A stretch of DNA of 64,000 bases from Paraflavitalea sp. CAU 1676 (GTDB lineage Bacteria > Bacteroidota > Bacteroidia > Chitinophagales > Chitinophagaceae). A model generated the notes under the pieces. The model did not search any database, was not told the origin of the DNA, and saw nothing but the letters and a program-made list of their open reading frames with translations. The position numbers were made by a program, and so were the translations under genes. Below are positions 44,084 through 52,292 of the stretch, one piece after another; the stretch's first letter is position 1; the number at the start of each line of letters is the position of its first letter. The stretch is taken from contig NZ_JARHUJ010000014.1 of NCBI RefSeq assembly GCF_029223285.1, positions 1 through 64,000 of the forward strand. Reading direction: 5' to 3'.

Positions 44084-44278
44084 CTTCTTGTCGTGCTACG
44101 CCTGTCAGCCATGGGCGTAATCCTCCAAAATCACTAAAGAATTTTTACCGAACTGGGCGAAACCCAGTCTGGCACCATATCTAACTGCGCCGGGACTGAA
44201 CCTGCTACAATTACCCGGCTATCAATAACCAATGCTAACTGTGACGCGAACTCCGGCCGACGGCCGGAGTTTTTTTTT
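44084..44278 (+). ncRNA. Candidate structured small RNA with its own terminator
   Basis: Between two terminators lies about 195 bp with no ORF but with nested inverted repeats: ACTGGG/CCCAGT (44152-44168) and GCCGGG/CCCGGC (44189-44219), then a GC-rich terminator stem AACTCCGGCC/GGCCGGAGTT (44249-44271) with a run of nine T. A terminator needs a transcript, and the plus-strand zinc peptidase already has its own. I could not match it to 6S RNA, tmRNA, RNase P, SRP RNA or a known riboswitch. The 5' end is not defined. Confidence 0.4.
44249..44278 (+). terminator. Strong Rho-independent terminator of the candidate RNA
   Basis: Perfect 10-bp GC-rich stem AACTCCGGCC / GGCCGGAGTT with a 3-nt loop and nine T (44270-44278). 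Confidence 0.9.
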
Positions 44279-44456
44279 CCTGCCTGTACCGGAGTGCTAT
44301 CGTATGCCTGGGTTCAGGCGATTTATTGATGGAGCAGGGGAAAATTCTGAAGGATTTGAATAGATGCCGGGTCTAAATGGGGGAGATAAGCGAGATGGAA
44401 ATTTTGTGTTTTTCGGTATCGGGCAATAGAGAATCTCCCTTTTTTCGGAATTTGCC

Positions 44457-44519
44457 TGCACACTTATGGGCCAAATCTGCACACTTACAGGCGAAACCTA
44501 CGCACTTATTGGTTTGTTG
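44457..44519. repeat. 21-bp direct repeat, three degenerate copies
   Basis: Units start at 44457, 44478 and 44499: TGCACACTTATGGGCCAAATC, the second TGCACACTTACAGGCGAAACC and a third beginning TACGCACTTATTGG. The period of exactly 21 bp gives a 7-residue repeat on the minus strand (CVGFACK, CADLAHK, CAGKFRK). Confidence 0.7.
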
Positions 44520-44603
44520 TAGGAGTAATGCGCGCAGCTCCATAATTTCACGTCCTGTTATTTCTGATATCACGAGAGTTTCTGGTTCGCCTTTCTATAG
44601 TCT

Positions 44604-44638
44604 ATCGGGTACCTTCCCTACGGTGCCCGATTTTTTTT
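44604..44638 (+). terminator. Terminator of unknown plus-strand transcript
   Basis: 10-bp stem ATCGGGTACC / GGTGCCCGAT with one T-G pair and an 8-nt loop, followed by eight T. No plus-strand gene is found immediately upstream. Confidence 0.75.
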
Positions 44639-44790
44639 ATTACTGCATATAGATTTCTTCCAGGCAAGGAGCGGGAAGGCCGCCGATCATTGGTTACCGG
44701 TTGAATAATATATTCAATCACGTAACCCTTACAGCGTGTACAGGGAACGCAAAGTCCTAATGGGAGAGTAAATTCAGTTCAGGAGAATTG

Positions 44791-46344
44791 TCAAAGCTTG
44801 ATCTCTTCCTCGTGTTTATCGAAGAAATGAAATTCGGTGAGGTGATAGTTGGTGTTCTCAGACATCCTGATCTTCTGCCCGTATTTCATTCTCCACTTCC
44901 ATTTTTTGGATTTGAAGAGCCAACCTCCTTTGGTGAGGTAGGCGTACATGATAGGGTGTACCACCAGGTTGAGGTCTTTGTGCTGGTGTGTGAGGAGGTA
45001 ACTGAGGTTCTTTTCGATCTCATCTTCGAGGAGCAGGGTAGAGGAGATCTTTCCTGTGCCCGCACAGGTAGGACATACTTCCTGTGTATTGATATTCATT
45101 TCAGGTTTCATCCGTTGCCGGGTGATCTGCATGATACCAAACTTGGAGATGGGGAGTACTGCATGCTTGGCCCTGTCGGGCTTCATGAATTCTTCCATGG
45201 CCTCGAGGAGCTTGCGCTTGTTATCGGGCAGCTTCATATCGATGAAGTCTACCACGATGATACCACCGAGATCGCGAAGGCGAAGCTGGCGGGAGATTTC
45301 GGCTGCTGCTTCGAGGTTGGTTTCAAGTGCGTTCAACTCCTGGTTGTTACCTACGCTTTTGTAACCGCTGTTTACGTCGATCACATGTAACGCTTCGGTA
45401 TGCTCGATGATGAGATAGGCTCCGCTGGGCAGGTTAACGGTTTTGCCGAAGGCGGCTTTTACCTGCTTGGTGATGCCAAACTGATCAAAGATGGGGAGTC
45501 CGTTCTGGTAGAACGCAACGATGTCGGCTTTTTCCGGAGCGATGCGCTGGATATAGCTACGTGTATCGTTGTAGATATTGCGGTCGTTGATGACGATCTT
45601 GTTAAAGTCTTCATTCAACAGATCGCGGAGGATGCTGGTGGTTTTGGTTTGCTCGCTTAATATTTTAGCGGGCGCTACGGAACCTTTAAGATTGCTTTGG
45701 ATAGCTTTCCAGGTTTCAACCAGCATGGAGAGATCTTCGTGCAGTTCGGCCGTGTTCTTTCCTTCGGCGGCTGTGCGCACGATTACGCCAAAGTTCTTTG
45801 GCTTGATGGCTTCAACGATCTTTTGCAGGCGCTTACGTTCATCCGCAGAGTGGATCTTACGGGATACTGCAACGATATCGTTAAAGGGTGTAATAACAAC
45901 GAAGCGACCGGGTAAAGAGATCTCGCAACTGAGGCGCGGGCCTTTGGCGGCGATGGGTTCTTTGAGGATCTGTACGAGTATATTGGGCTTGCCGCTCAAT
46001 ACTTCGTTGATCTTACCGGTTTTGATGATCTCGGGTTCTACCTGGAAGGTGCCGAATTCGAAATCTTTGCCGTTGTCATTGATGGCCTGTTGGGTAAATT
46101 TCAATAGAGAGCGGGCATAAGGGCTGAGGTCGGTATAATGCAGAAATGCATCTTTTTCGAACCCCACGTCTACAAAAGCCGCATTAAGGCCAGGGATCAG
46201 TTTTTTGACTTTGCCAAGATAGAGGTCTCCCACGGCAAAACTGGCATCAGCTTTTTCGTGATGCAGTTCTACCAGCTTCTTATCCTCTAATAGGGCAATT
46301 TCCACGCCCTGAGGTGCAGCATTTATAATTAGCTCCTTATTCAA
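44791..46344 (-). CDS. rng: Ribonuclease G / Rne family endoribonuclease
   Basis: A 517-residue RNase E/G catalytic protein that processes rRNA and mRNA. It has an S1 RNA-binding domain (about 35-125, starting VGDLYLGKVKKLIPGLNAAF), the catalytic metal site with Asp in VIDVNSGYKS (about 325) and IIVVDFIDMK (about 368), and the zinc-link cysteines in CPTCAGTGKI (about 430). There is no long C-terminal scaffold, so it matches RNase G rather than E. coli RNase E. The gene lies next to the small ribosomal protein gene on the same strand. Confidence 0.95.
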   Translation of the reverse strand: MNKELIINAAPQGVEIALLEDKKLVELHHEKADASFAVGDLYLGKVKKLIPGLNAAFVDVGFEKDAFLHYTDLSPYARSLLKFTQQAINDNGKDFEFGTFQVEPEIIKTGKINEVLSGKPNILVQILKEPIAAKGPRLSCEISLPGRFVVITPFNDIVAVSRKIHSADERKRLQKIVEAIKPKNFGVIVRTAAEGKNTAELHEDLSMLVETWKAIQSNLKGSVAPAKILSEQTKTTSILRDLLNEDFNKIVINDRNIYNDTRSYIQRIAPEKADIVAFYQNGLPIFDQFGITKQVKAAFGKTVNLPSGAYLIIEHTEALHVIDVNSGYKSVGNNQELNALETNLEAAAEISRQLRLRDLGGIIVVDFIDMKLPDNKRKLLEAMEEFMKPDRAKHAVLPISKFGIMQITRQRMKPEMNINTQEVCPTCAGTGKISSTLLLEDEIEKNLSYLLTHQHKDLNLVVHPIMYAYLTKGGWLFKSKKWKWRMKYGQKIRMSENTNYHLTEFHFFDKHEEEIKL

Positions 46345-46490
46345 GCGTTACATCTTTTACCGTCTTACCAATCATCACTACAAGGAAGGCGCTGAAGTGG
46401 AATTAGTTGTCAAATATCCAGCCGGTCAGATTTGCAAGCAACACGACTGTAAATAAATGACAAATAATAAATTCAGCTAAAGAAGGAAAG

Positions 46491-46513
46491 GGGCCCCGTT
46501 TTGAGCGGGACCC
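46491..46513 (-). terminator. Weak terminator after the small ribosomal protein gene
   Basis: 8-bp stem GGGCCCCG / CGGGACCC with a G-T pair and a 7-nt loop, followed on the minus strand by CTTTCCTTCTTT. It lies 18 bp past the stop codon. Confidence 0.5.
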
Positions 46514-46531
46514 GTTGCAAGAAGATAAAAC

Positions 46532-46627
46532 TTAACGATTTTTCTTCTTATGACGGTTCTTTCTCAGTCTCTTTTTACGCTTATGCGTCGCAATCTTATG
46601 ACGTTTTCTTTTTTTACCACAAGGCAT
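46532..46627 (-). CDS. AURKAIP1/COX24-domain small ribosomal protein (bS22/mS38-like)
   Basis: A 31-residue, strongly basic protein (MPCGKKRKRHKIATHKRKKR, then LRKNRHKKKNR) found by reading the minus strand directly. The KKRKRHK.ATHKRKKR.RKNRHKKK pattern is the COX24/AURKAIP1 (mS38) signature, also seen in mycobacterial bS22, so it is probably a ribosomal small-subunit protein. It has 22 Arg, Lys or His residues in 31. The start is ATG at 46627 and the stop TAA at 46534-46532. It lies between rng and the TPR gene, all on the minus strand. Short-gene callers often miss it. Confidence 0.9.
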   Translation of the reverse strand: MPCGKKRKRHKIATHKRKKRLRKNRHKKKNR

Positions 46628-46806
46628 AATACACCAATGATTTTTAATTAACTAATAATTTTGAGCTTTGCTTTCATCTTGGCTGTGTGCTTTCTGATGA
46701 AAGGCTAGCTATATCGGTCTAAAAGTGAAAACCCGAAATCCGCGTTTTACCGAACGGATACTACTGGGATTTCGAATTTCTCTTTCTCAGTGTTCTATGG
46801 ACAGGT

Positions 46807-47649
46807 TTACTTTTTCAGCGACTCAATGCGATCATCAATGTCTTTTACAAAACCAGGCTCTTTCAAAAGCTTTCTACTGGCGGTGTACCATTTGATGGCA
46901 TTGGCTTTGTCACCTTTACGTTCACAGGCATCGGCCAACATCAGGATTGCTTCCAGATTGTTGGGTTCGTGCTCTGCCACTTTGGTCAAGCGCTCTATGG
47001 CTTTGTCCAACTGGCCGGAAACCAAACCGCCGATGCCGAGCATAAATTGTGCATACATATTATGCGGATCGCGTTCAGAAACTTCCCGGATCATCTGAAT
47101 TCCCTGCATCGGATTGTCGCTAATGCCTCCGAGGAGGTAGCAACTACCGAGTCCGATCTTCAGGGAATCGTCGTTGGGATCCAATTGTAAAGCCTTCTCA
47201 AACAACTCTTTAGCCTCTATGGCCATCCATCTTTTCAGTGCGGGTTCATCCTGTCGGCGAATACCGTCTAAATAGAATTGGGCAGCAAAGGTGAGGTTTT
47301 TTTGAGAATTTTCCAATTTAGCAGCTTCTCCGCTGTACCAGGCAAAGGGCAGCAGCATATGAGCCGAGTCTTTCCAGAACTCGGCCAGTTGCCGGAATAC
47401 CTTGATTTGCTGCTCTTTTACATCACCACGCACAACAGCAGATTCCAGCTTGCTAACGTGAGCCTGCTGGGATGGCGTTAACTTCTGGCGGGAGGCCGCC
47501 AGAATAGTTTCAATGTCTAACTGGCCCGCAGCATTGGCTGTTGCTGCAGGCATCGTCTTATCTTTCGGGGGGATTGTTCGGCCAAAGAAGTAAACCAGGC
47601 AAAGGAGGACTACTCCACTGCCAATGAGGACCATCTGCTGCTTTTTCAC
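46807..47649 (-). CDS. Membrane-anchored TPR protein
   Basis: A 280-residue protein with an N-terminal anchor (about 7-26, VLIGSGVVLLCLVYFFG) and at least three TPR units (about 150-270; DDSLKIGLGSCYLLGG, NMYAQFMLGIGGLVSGQLDK, NLEAILMLADACERKGDK). It probably acts in the periplasm as a protein-protein adaptor. It is 29 bp downstream of the HU gene on the same strand and conserved in position near HU and rng in related genomes (recollection, not checked). Specific partners unknown. Confidence 0.85.
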   Translation of the reverse strand: MKKQQMVLIGSGVVLLCLVYFFGRTIPPKDKTMPAATANAAGQLDIETILAASRQKLTPSQQAHVSKLESAVVRGDVKEQQIKVFRQLAEFWKDSAHMLLPFAWYSGEAAKLENSQKNLTFAAQFYLDGIRRQDEPALKRWMAIEAKELFEKALQLDPNDDSLKIGLGSCYLLGGISDNPMQGIQMIREVSERDPHNMYAQFMLGIGGLVSGQLDKAIERLTKVAEHEPNNLEAILMLADACERKGDKANAIKWYTASRKLLKEPGFVKDIDDRIESLKK

Positions 47650-47678
47650 GAATCAGAACAATTTAGTGAGCAGCAAAT

Positions 47679-47999
47679 TTACATTTCATCATCGGGGTTT
47701 GGTTGATCTTCTTTGACGGATTGTAACTTTTTAACTTCTGCCACAAATTCTTTGGCAGGTTTGAATGCAGGAATGTAATGTTCAGGGATGTGTACCGCAA
47801 TGTTTTTCTTAATGTTGCGGCCGATTTTAGCAGCCCGCTTCTTTGTAATGAAGCTGCCAAACCCACGAATGTAGATGTTTTCTCCTTGGGATAAGGTATC
47901 TTTCACTTCCTTGAACATGGTCTCCAGCGTAACCAAAACATCAACCTTTGGAATACCTGTTTTTTCAGATATTTGGTTAACGAGGTCTGCCTTTCTCAT
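47679..47999 (-). CDS. HU/IHF-family DNA-binding protein
   Basis: A 106-residue nucleoid protein with the typical start MRKADLVNQISEKTGIPK, the motif RGFGSFITKKRAAKIGRN (residues about 46-63) and the DNA-binding beta arm (KKNIAVHIPEHYIPAFKPAKEF) with the conserved Pro. A short acidic tail (EDQPNPDDEM) is extra. It bends DNA and compacts the chromosome. Divergent from mutY with about 200 bp between them. Confidence 0.95.
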   Translation of the reverse strand: MRKADLVNQISEKTGIPKVDVLVTLETMFKEVKDTLSQGENIYIRGFGSFITKKRAAKIGRNIKKNIAVHIPEHYIPAFKPAKEFVAEVKKLQSVKEDQPNPDDEM

Positions 48000-48200
48000 G
48001 TCGTTGAATTTTTAACGGGTTTTAAAAATTGTTTACTATAAACGGCAATTGGCACAAAATCAATTCATTACTCAAATTAAAGGTTAATTCGCACATTTGC
48101 AAGAAAAGGTCTAAATAATTGATAGTGAGGGGTATCAATTTCCGTGCCGGTTAGTATTAACCAGTCTCATTATCAAAAGGTTATATATTCAATATTTACC

Positions 48201-49271
48201 ATGAAACCAATCTTCACAGAACAGCTTTTAGCGTGGAATAAGTCCAAAAATTCGAGGTCGATGCCCTGGAAAGGAGAAAAAGACCCCTATAAAATATGGC
48301 TCAGCGAAATCATTTTACAACAAACAAGGGTTGAACAGGGACTGGCTTATTATGAGAAATTTATCAAAGCATTTCCTACTATTCAACAACTTGCAAAAGC
48401 ACCCGAAAAGAAAATATTCAAATTATGGGAAGGGTTGGGCTATTATACCAGGTGCAGAAACCTGATGGCCACTGCGCAGATCGTTGTCAATGATTACAAG
48501 GGAAAATTTCCAGCTACTTATGAGGAGATCAAAAAACTCAAGGGTATCGGTCCCTATACAGCAGCGGCGATCTCCTCTTTCGCTTTTAATGAAGCACAAG
48601 CTGTTGTTGATGGTAATGTGCAACGTGTGATTGCCCGTTACTTCGGTATCTCAACGCCGATCGACACTACCGCCGGCAAGAAGATGTATCAGGAACTGGC
48701 TACCGCATTGCTGGATACTGAACAGCCTGGTGTTTACAACCAGGCGATTATGGATTTTGGCGCTGTGATCTGCAAGCCGCAAAACCCATTGTGCGGTGAA
48801 TGTCCTCAACAAGCCGATTGTGAAGCGTTTAAGCACAACCTGGTGAAGCAATTGCCAGTCAAGGAGAAGACCCTGGCCAAAAAAGATCGATGGTTCTATT
48901 ATTTCATCATTCAATTCCAGGACAAGATCTATATTCACCAACGTACCGGAAAAGACATTTGGCAGGACCTCCATGAGTTTGCACTGTACGAAGCGGAAAC
49001 ACCGGTTCAAACCCTGTTCCAGGACCTCCCCTTCCTGAAAGAACTTTTCGGCAAACAATCATATTCGGTCACTCATATTAGTAAAGTTTTTCATCAGCAG
49101 CTCACCCATCAGCACATCCATGGCCAGTTCATTACAGTAACCACATTGAAACCGGTTACTGCTTTGAAGGGCTACGACCTCGTTGATAAAAAGCAATTGA
49201 AAAAGGTCGCATTTCCGCGTATCATTAAATCCTTCCTGGAAGAAAAAGCGTCTCTGGCACAGTTATTTTAA
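48201..49271 (+). CDS. mutY: A/G-specific adenine DNA glycosylase
   Basis: Removes adenine opposite 8-oxoguanine. The 356-residue protein has the catalytic Glu in SEIILQQTRVEQGL, the helix-hairpin-helix LKGIGPYTAAAISSFAF, the catalytic Asp in VVDGNVQRVIARYFGI, and the four-cysteine iron-sulfur loop with the exact spacing C-X6-C-X2-C-X5-C (CKPQNPLCGECPQQADC). The C-terminal MutT-like domain that reads 8-oxoG follows (about 225-350). I chose the ATG at 48201 (MKPIFTEQLL); the longer frame adds 19 atypical residues. Confidence 0.95.
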   Translation: MKPIFTEQLLAWNKSKNSRSMPWKGEKDPYKIWLSEIILQQTRVEQGLAYYEKFIKAFPTIQQLAKAPEKKIFKLWEGLGYYTRCRNLMATAQIVVNDYKGKFPATYEEIKKLKGIGPYTAAAISSFAFNEAQAVVDGNVQRVIARYFGISTPIDTTAGKKMYQELATALLDTEQPGVYNQAIMDFGAVICKPQNPLCGECPQQADCEAFKHNLVKQLPVKEKTLAKKDRWFYYFIIQFQDKIYIHQRTGKDIWQDLHEFALYEAETPVQTLFQDLPFLKELFGKQSYSVTHISKVFHQQLTHQHIHGQFITVTTLKPVTALKGYDLVDKKQLKKVAFPRIIKSFLEEKASLAQLF

Positions 49272-49406
49272 TGCTTTGAATATGACTGGGATGCTCCCTA
49301 TATTAACACTTAGACGGGGCAAAAAAGTGGAAAATGTCTACAAAAAAAATTAACTTTAAGAGTAAATAAAACCGGTAGACGATTTCTAACAATAAACTCA
49401 CCATTT

Positions 49407-49850
49407 ATGAGAGGCGTTAACAGGGTTATGCTCATTGGCAATTTGGGAAGAGATCCGGATGTACAGTACCTGGAAGGCAATATCGCAGTAGCAAAGTTTC
49501 CGTTGGCCACTACCGAGACCTTTAAGGACAGAGCCGGTAAACTGATTTCACAAACAGAGTGGCATACGGTAGTACTTTGGAGGGGTTTGGCCGAGCTTGC
49601 CCAGAAATACCTGCATAAAGGGAGCCTGGTTTATATCGAGGGCCGCCTGCGTACCCGTAGCTGGGAAGACAAGGAGGGTAACAAGAAGTTCGCTACCGAA
49701 GTTGTAGGTGATAACCTCATTATGCTCGATAAACGCACTGATGGCGCCCACCATGGCCCGCAATCCAATTCTCATGGAGAAAACATTGAAGGGTTCAACA
49801 GTGCCGATATTCCCCCCATGGGCGAACCTTCGCAAGACCTACCCTTTTAA
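49407..49850 (+). CDS. ssb: Single-stranded DNA-binding protein
   Basis: A 147-residue SSB with an OB fold (MRGVNRVMLIGNLGRDPDVQ, then EWHTVVLWRGLAELAQKYLHKG) and the acidic C-terminal tip ending SQDLPF that recruits partner proteins. The tail (about 108-140) is short and Gly/His/Asn-rich. It sits between mutY and gldE on the plus strand. Confidence 0.97.
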   Translation: MRGVNRVMLIGNLGRDPDVQYLEGNIAVAKFPLATTETFKDRAGKLISQTEWHTVVLWRGLAELAQKYLHKGSLVYIEGRLRTRSWEDKEGNKKFATEVVGDNLIMLDKRTDGAHHGPQSNSHGENIEGFNSADIPPMGEPSQDLPF

Positions 49851-50058
49851 TGACAGCTTATCCGGCATTCACAAGATTTAATCGGGCCGCAGCGCAATAA
49901 AGTCCCCCTAAATCCATTTTTGATCTTTCCGGCCCGCGATAATACTTTTGCACAAATTTTGTTTATTTGAGGCAGGTTAAAACCTGCCTTTCTGATGCGG
50001 CACAGTAAATAACACCCGGTCATTGTTGATCGATCATTTTTAACAAAAACCAATTGCT

Positions 50059-51402
50059 TTGGATAATCCTTTCCGGTGTTTGTTATCAGGCGAAGTATGG
50101 CAGCCCGTATTTTTAGCGGTAAACGTACAAACCACGACCATTTTATCTGCAGTAGTTTTAATTCTCTTGCTGCTTTCTTTCTTCATAGCTGGAGCCAAAG
50201 TGGCTTTCTTTTCGCTCACTTACCGGGATGTGAATATGCTGAAAACCAAACAGGACTCGGGCTGGAAGCGTATTGCCAACCTGCTGGAGGAGCCCGGTAA
50301 GCTCCAGGCGGCGCTCATGATCGCCAATACCCTTATTAACATTGCGATCATCATACTGGCGAACTTTCTCATCGACAACATCTTTACATTCAAACAGGAT
50401 GGAGTGTTTGTCCAGTTTTTGGTGTACTTCCTCAAAGCTATTGTTATCTCTGCGGTGATCGTATTGTTCGGCGAGATACTGCCCAAGGTAAGGGCCAATC
50501 AAAACAACCTTCGGTCTGCCTACGAGTCATCATTCCTGGTGGAGGTGATCTATTACCTGTTCAAACGACTGGCTGGCGGACTCGTCAACCTCTCCGACAG
50601 GGTAGAAAGGATCTTCGGCGGTAAGGCCTCCAGAGCCCTGACGCAGAAACACCTCGAAGAAGAGATCCGCTCCACGATCCGTGAGGAAGGCGAGCAGCGC
50701 ATCCTGGCGGGCATTTACAAGTTTGCCAATATTACTGTTAAGCAGGTCATGTGTACCCGGTTGGATGTACATGGCGTTGAGTATGGCATTTCGTTCAAAG
50801 AACTGAAAAAGATCGTGCAGGACGAGCATTACTCCCGCTTGCCAGTCTACAAGCGGAGCCTGGACGATATCCAGGGCATCATACATTCCAAGGATCTCGT
50901 GCCTCACCTCAATGAGCCTGATAACTTCGACTGGCAGAGCCTGTTGCGGCCACCTTTCTTTGTGCATGAACAAAAATTTATTGAAGACCTGCTCACTGAA
51001 TTCCAGACCAAGCGCATCCATTTTGCCGTGGTAGTCGATGAATTTGGTGGCACCAGCGGTATCATTACCCTGGAGGATATCCTGGAAGAGATCATTGGAG
51101 AGATCAAGGATGAATTTGACGATGAAGAATCGGGCAATAAGAAGATTGACGATGCCACTTATATTTTTGAAGGCCGTACGATGATCTACGATGCCTGCAG
51201 CACTATGAACCTGCCTGCCGATACTTTCGACCAGGTGAAAGGAGAAAGCGACTCGCTGGCGGGCCTTATCCTGGAGCTGGCAGGTGAGATTCCCAAGGCC
51301 GGTGATGTAGTACCCATCGGCGATTTCGAGTTTACCATCCTGGAGGTGGAGCGCAACCGGATCAAAAAAGTGAAGGTTGATATTAAGCCCGGTACCGTTT
51401 AA
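50059..51402 (+). CDS. gldE: Gliding motility protein GldE (CNNM/CorC family), TTG start
   Basis: A 447-residue membrane protein with a CNNM (DUF21) transmembrane domain (about 25-190, four helices), a pair of CBS domains (about 205-335) and a CorC_HlyC domain (about 355-447). In Flavobacterium, GldE supports GldD function in gliding and type IX secretion. No ATG lies near a reasonable N-terminus; the first in-frame Met is far inside at VNMLKTKQD, so TTG at 50059 (MDNPFRCLLSGEV) is the likely start. It lies between ssb and gldD, a conserved arrangement (ssb, gldE, gldD). The gliding phenotype of this organism is not known. Confidence 0.88.
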   Translation: MDNPFRCLLSGEVWQPVFLAVNVQTTTILSAVVLILLLLSFFIAGAKVAFFSLTYRDVNMLKTKQDSGWKRIANLLEEPGKLQAALMIANTLINIAIIILANFLIDNIFTFKQDGVFVQFLVYFLKAIVISAVIVLFGEILPKVRANQNNLRSAYESSFLVEVIYYLFKRLAGGLVNLSDRVERIFGGKASRALTQKHLEEEIRSTIREEGEQRILAGIYKFANITVKQVMCTRLDVHGVEYGISFKELKKIVQDEHYSRLPVYKRSLDDIQGIIHSKDLVPHLNEPDNFDWQSLLRPPFFVHEQKFIEDLLTEFQTKRIHFAVVVDEFGGTSGIITLEDILEEIIGEIKDEFDDEESGNKKIDDATYIFEGRTMIYDACSTMNLPADTFDQVKGESDSLAGLILELAGEIPKAGDVVPIGDFEFTILEVERNRIKKVKVDIKPGTV

Positions 51403-51500
51403 TGGCCTTCGTGCAGGCTGTCGCAGCAACCTGATCGAGCGTGGAAGGCCGCTCCTATCAATTGTCCAGCTTTTCAATTACCGTTGATCCCAACTAGTAT

Positions 51501-52085
51501 ATGTTTAAACGTATTGTACTTCCCCTGCTGTTCCTCTTCGTCCTCGCGGCCTGCAATAGTGATTATACTATCAAGAAAAGGGGTTACTATAAGATCGATT
51601 TTCCGGCACATAAGTATCAGTTGTTTGACCAGCCCGGCTATCCATATACTTTCGAATATCCCGTTTATGGGAAGGTGGTGAAAGACAGCATCTTCTTTGG
51701 CGATAAGACCGAAAACGACTATTGGATCAACGTCGATTTCCCGCAATTCGCCGGAAAGATCTATATAAGCTATAAAGAGGTGGGCGCCAATAACCTGACC
51801 AAGCTGATCGACGATGCTTTTCAGATGACCTATAAACACGCCCAGAAAGCTACAGAGATCACCGATTCTGCCTTTCGCACGCCCCAGGGCATCAGCGGTA
51901 TTTTCTTCAATGTGGGGGGCAACGCTGCCACCGCCAAGCAATTCTTCATCACCGATTCGGTAAAACACTTCCTGCGCGGCGCGCTGTATTTCGATGCTAC
52001 ACCCAATGAGGATTCGCTGGTTGTGGTGAATGAATTTTTGCAGGCCGACATGAAGCACCTCATCAACTCGATGAAATGGAGGTAA
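51501..52085 (+). CDS. gldD: Gliding motility lipoprotein GldD
   Basis: A 194-residue periplasmic or outer-membrane lipoprotein with lipobox LAAC (Cys18). The middle part has the family features KKRGYYKIDFPAHKY and YTFEYPVYGKV. GldD is required for gliding and type IX secretion in flavobacteria, and the linked gldE supports this name. The gene starts 98 bp after the gldE stop. Confidence 0.9.
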   Translation: MFKRIVLPLLFLFVLAACNSDYTIKKRGYYKIDFPAHKYQLFDQPGYPYTFEYPVYGKVVKDSIFFGDKTENDYWINVDFPQFAGKIYISYKEVGANNLTKLIDDAFQMTYKHAQKATEITDSAFRTPQGISGIFFNVGGNAATAKQFFITDSVKHFLRGALYFDATPNEDSLVVVNEFLQADMKHLINSMKWR

Positions 52086-52263
52086 TTGATTGTAACTACT
52101 TTACACGCCACTTCCCTATTTCTGCATCCCGTTAAGGATCCCGACTCCAGTGGTTTGCCGGGTTATCCCGGTTACTCCCCGTTTGCCATAGCGGCATGAT
52201 TATTGGCCCCAACCCCCTTGTTTTTGAGGCAAAATATATGAGAACGGGTTGACGGTAAGGTCG

Positions 52264-52271
52264 TAAATTTG
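52264..52271 (+). promoter_or_regulatory. -7 element of the DUF3109 gene
   Basis: TAAATTTG, exact match to TAnnTTTG. The TTG at 52269 overlaps it and would lie upstream of the expected transcription start (about 52274), which rules that codon out as the start. Confidence 0.5.
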
Positions 52272-52292
52272 CCCAGTCAAAAATTAATTCTC

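Larger units (their letters stand above)
44279..44790. other. 512-bp intergenic region with a 21-bp repeat and another terminator
   Basis: No reliable gene. Small ORFs on both strands (44377-44652 plus, 44373-44573 minus) lack support. The minus-strand one reads through the 21-bp repeat at 44457 as a 7-residue repeat. A plus-strand terminator lies at 44604-44638. Confidence 0.45.

Noticed and set aside
44084-44278. Known structured RNA (tmRNA, 6S, SRP, RNase P, common riboswitches)
   Set aside because: Hallmark sequences of these classes are not present by eye; only a generic RNA candidate is kept.
44377-44652. 91-codon plus-strand ORF
   Set aside because: It runs through the 21-bp repeat and a terminator stem; no coding signature.
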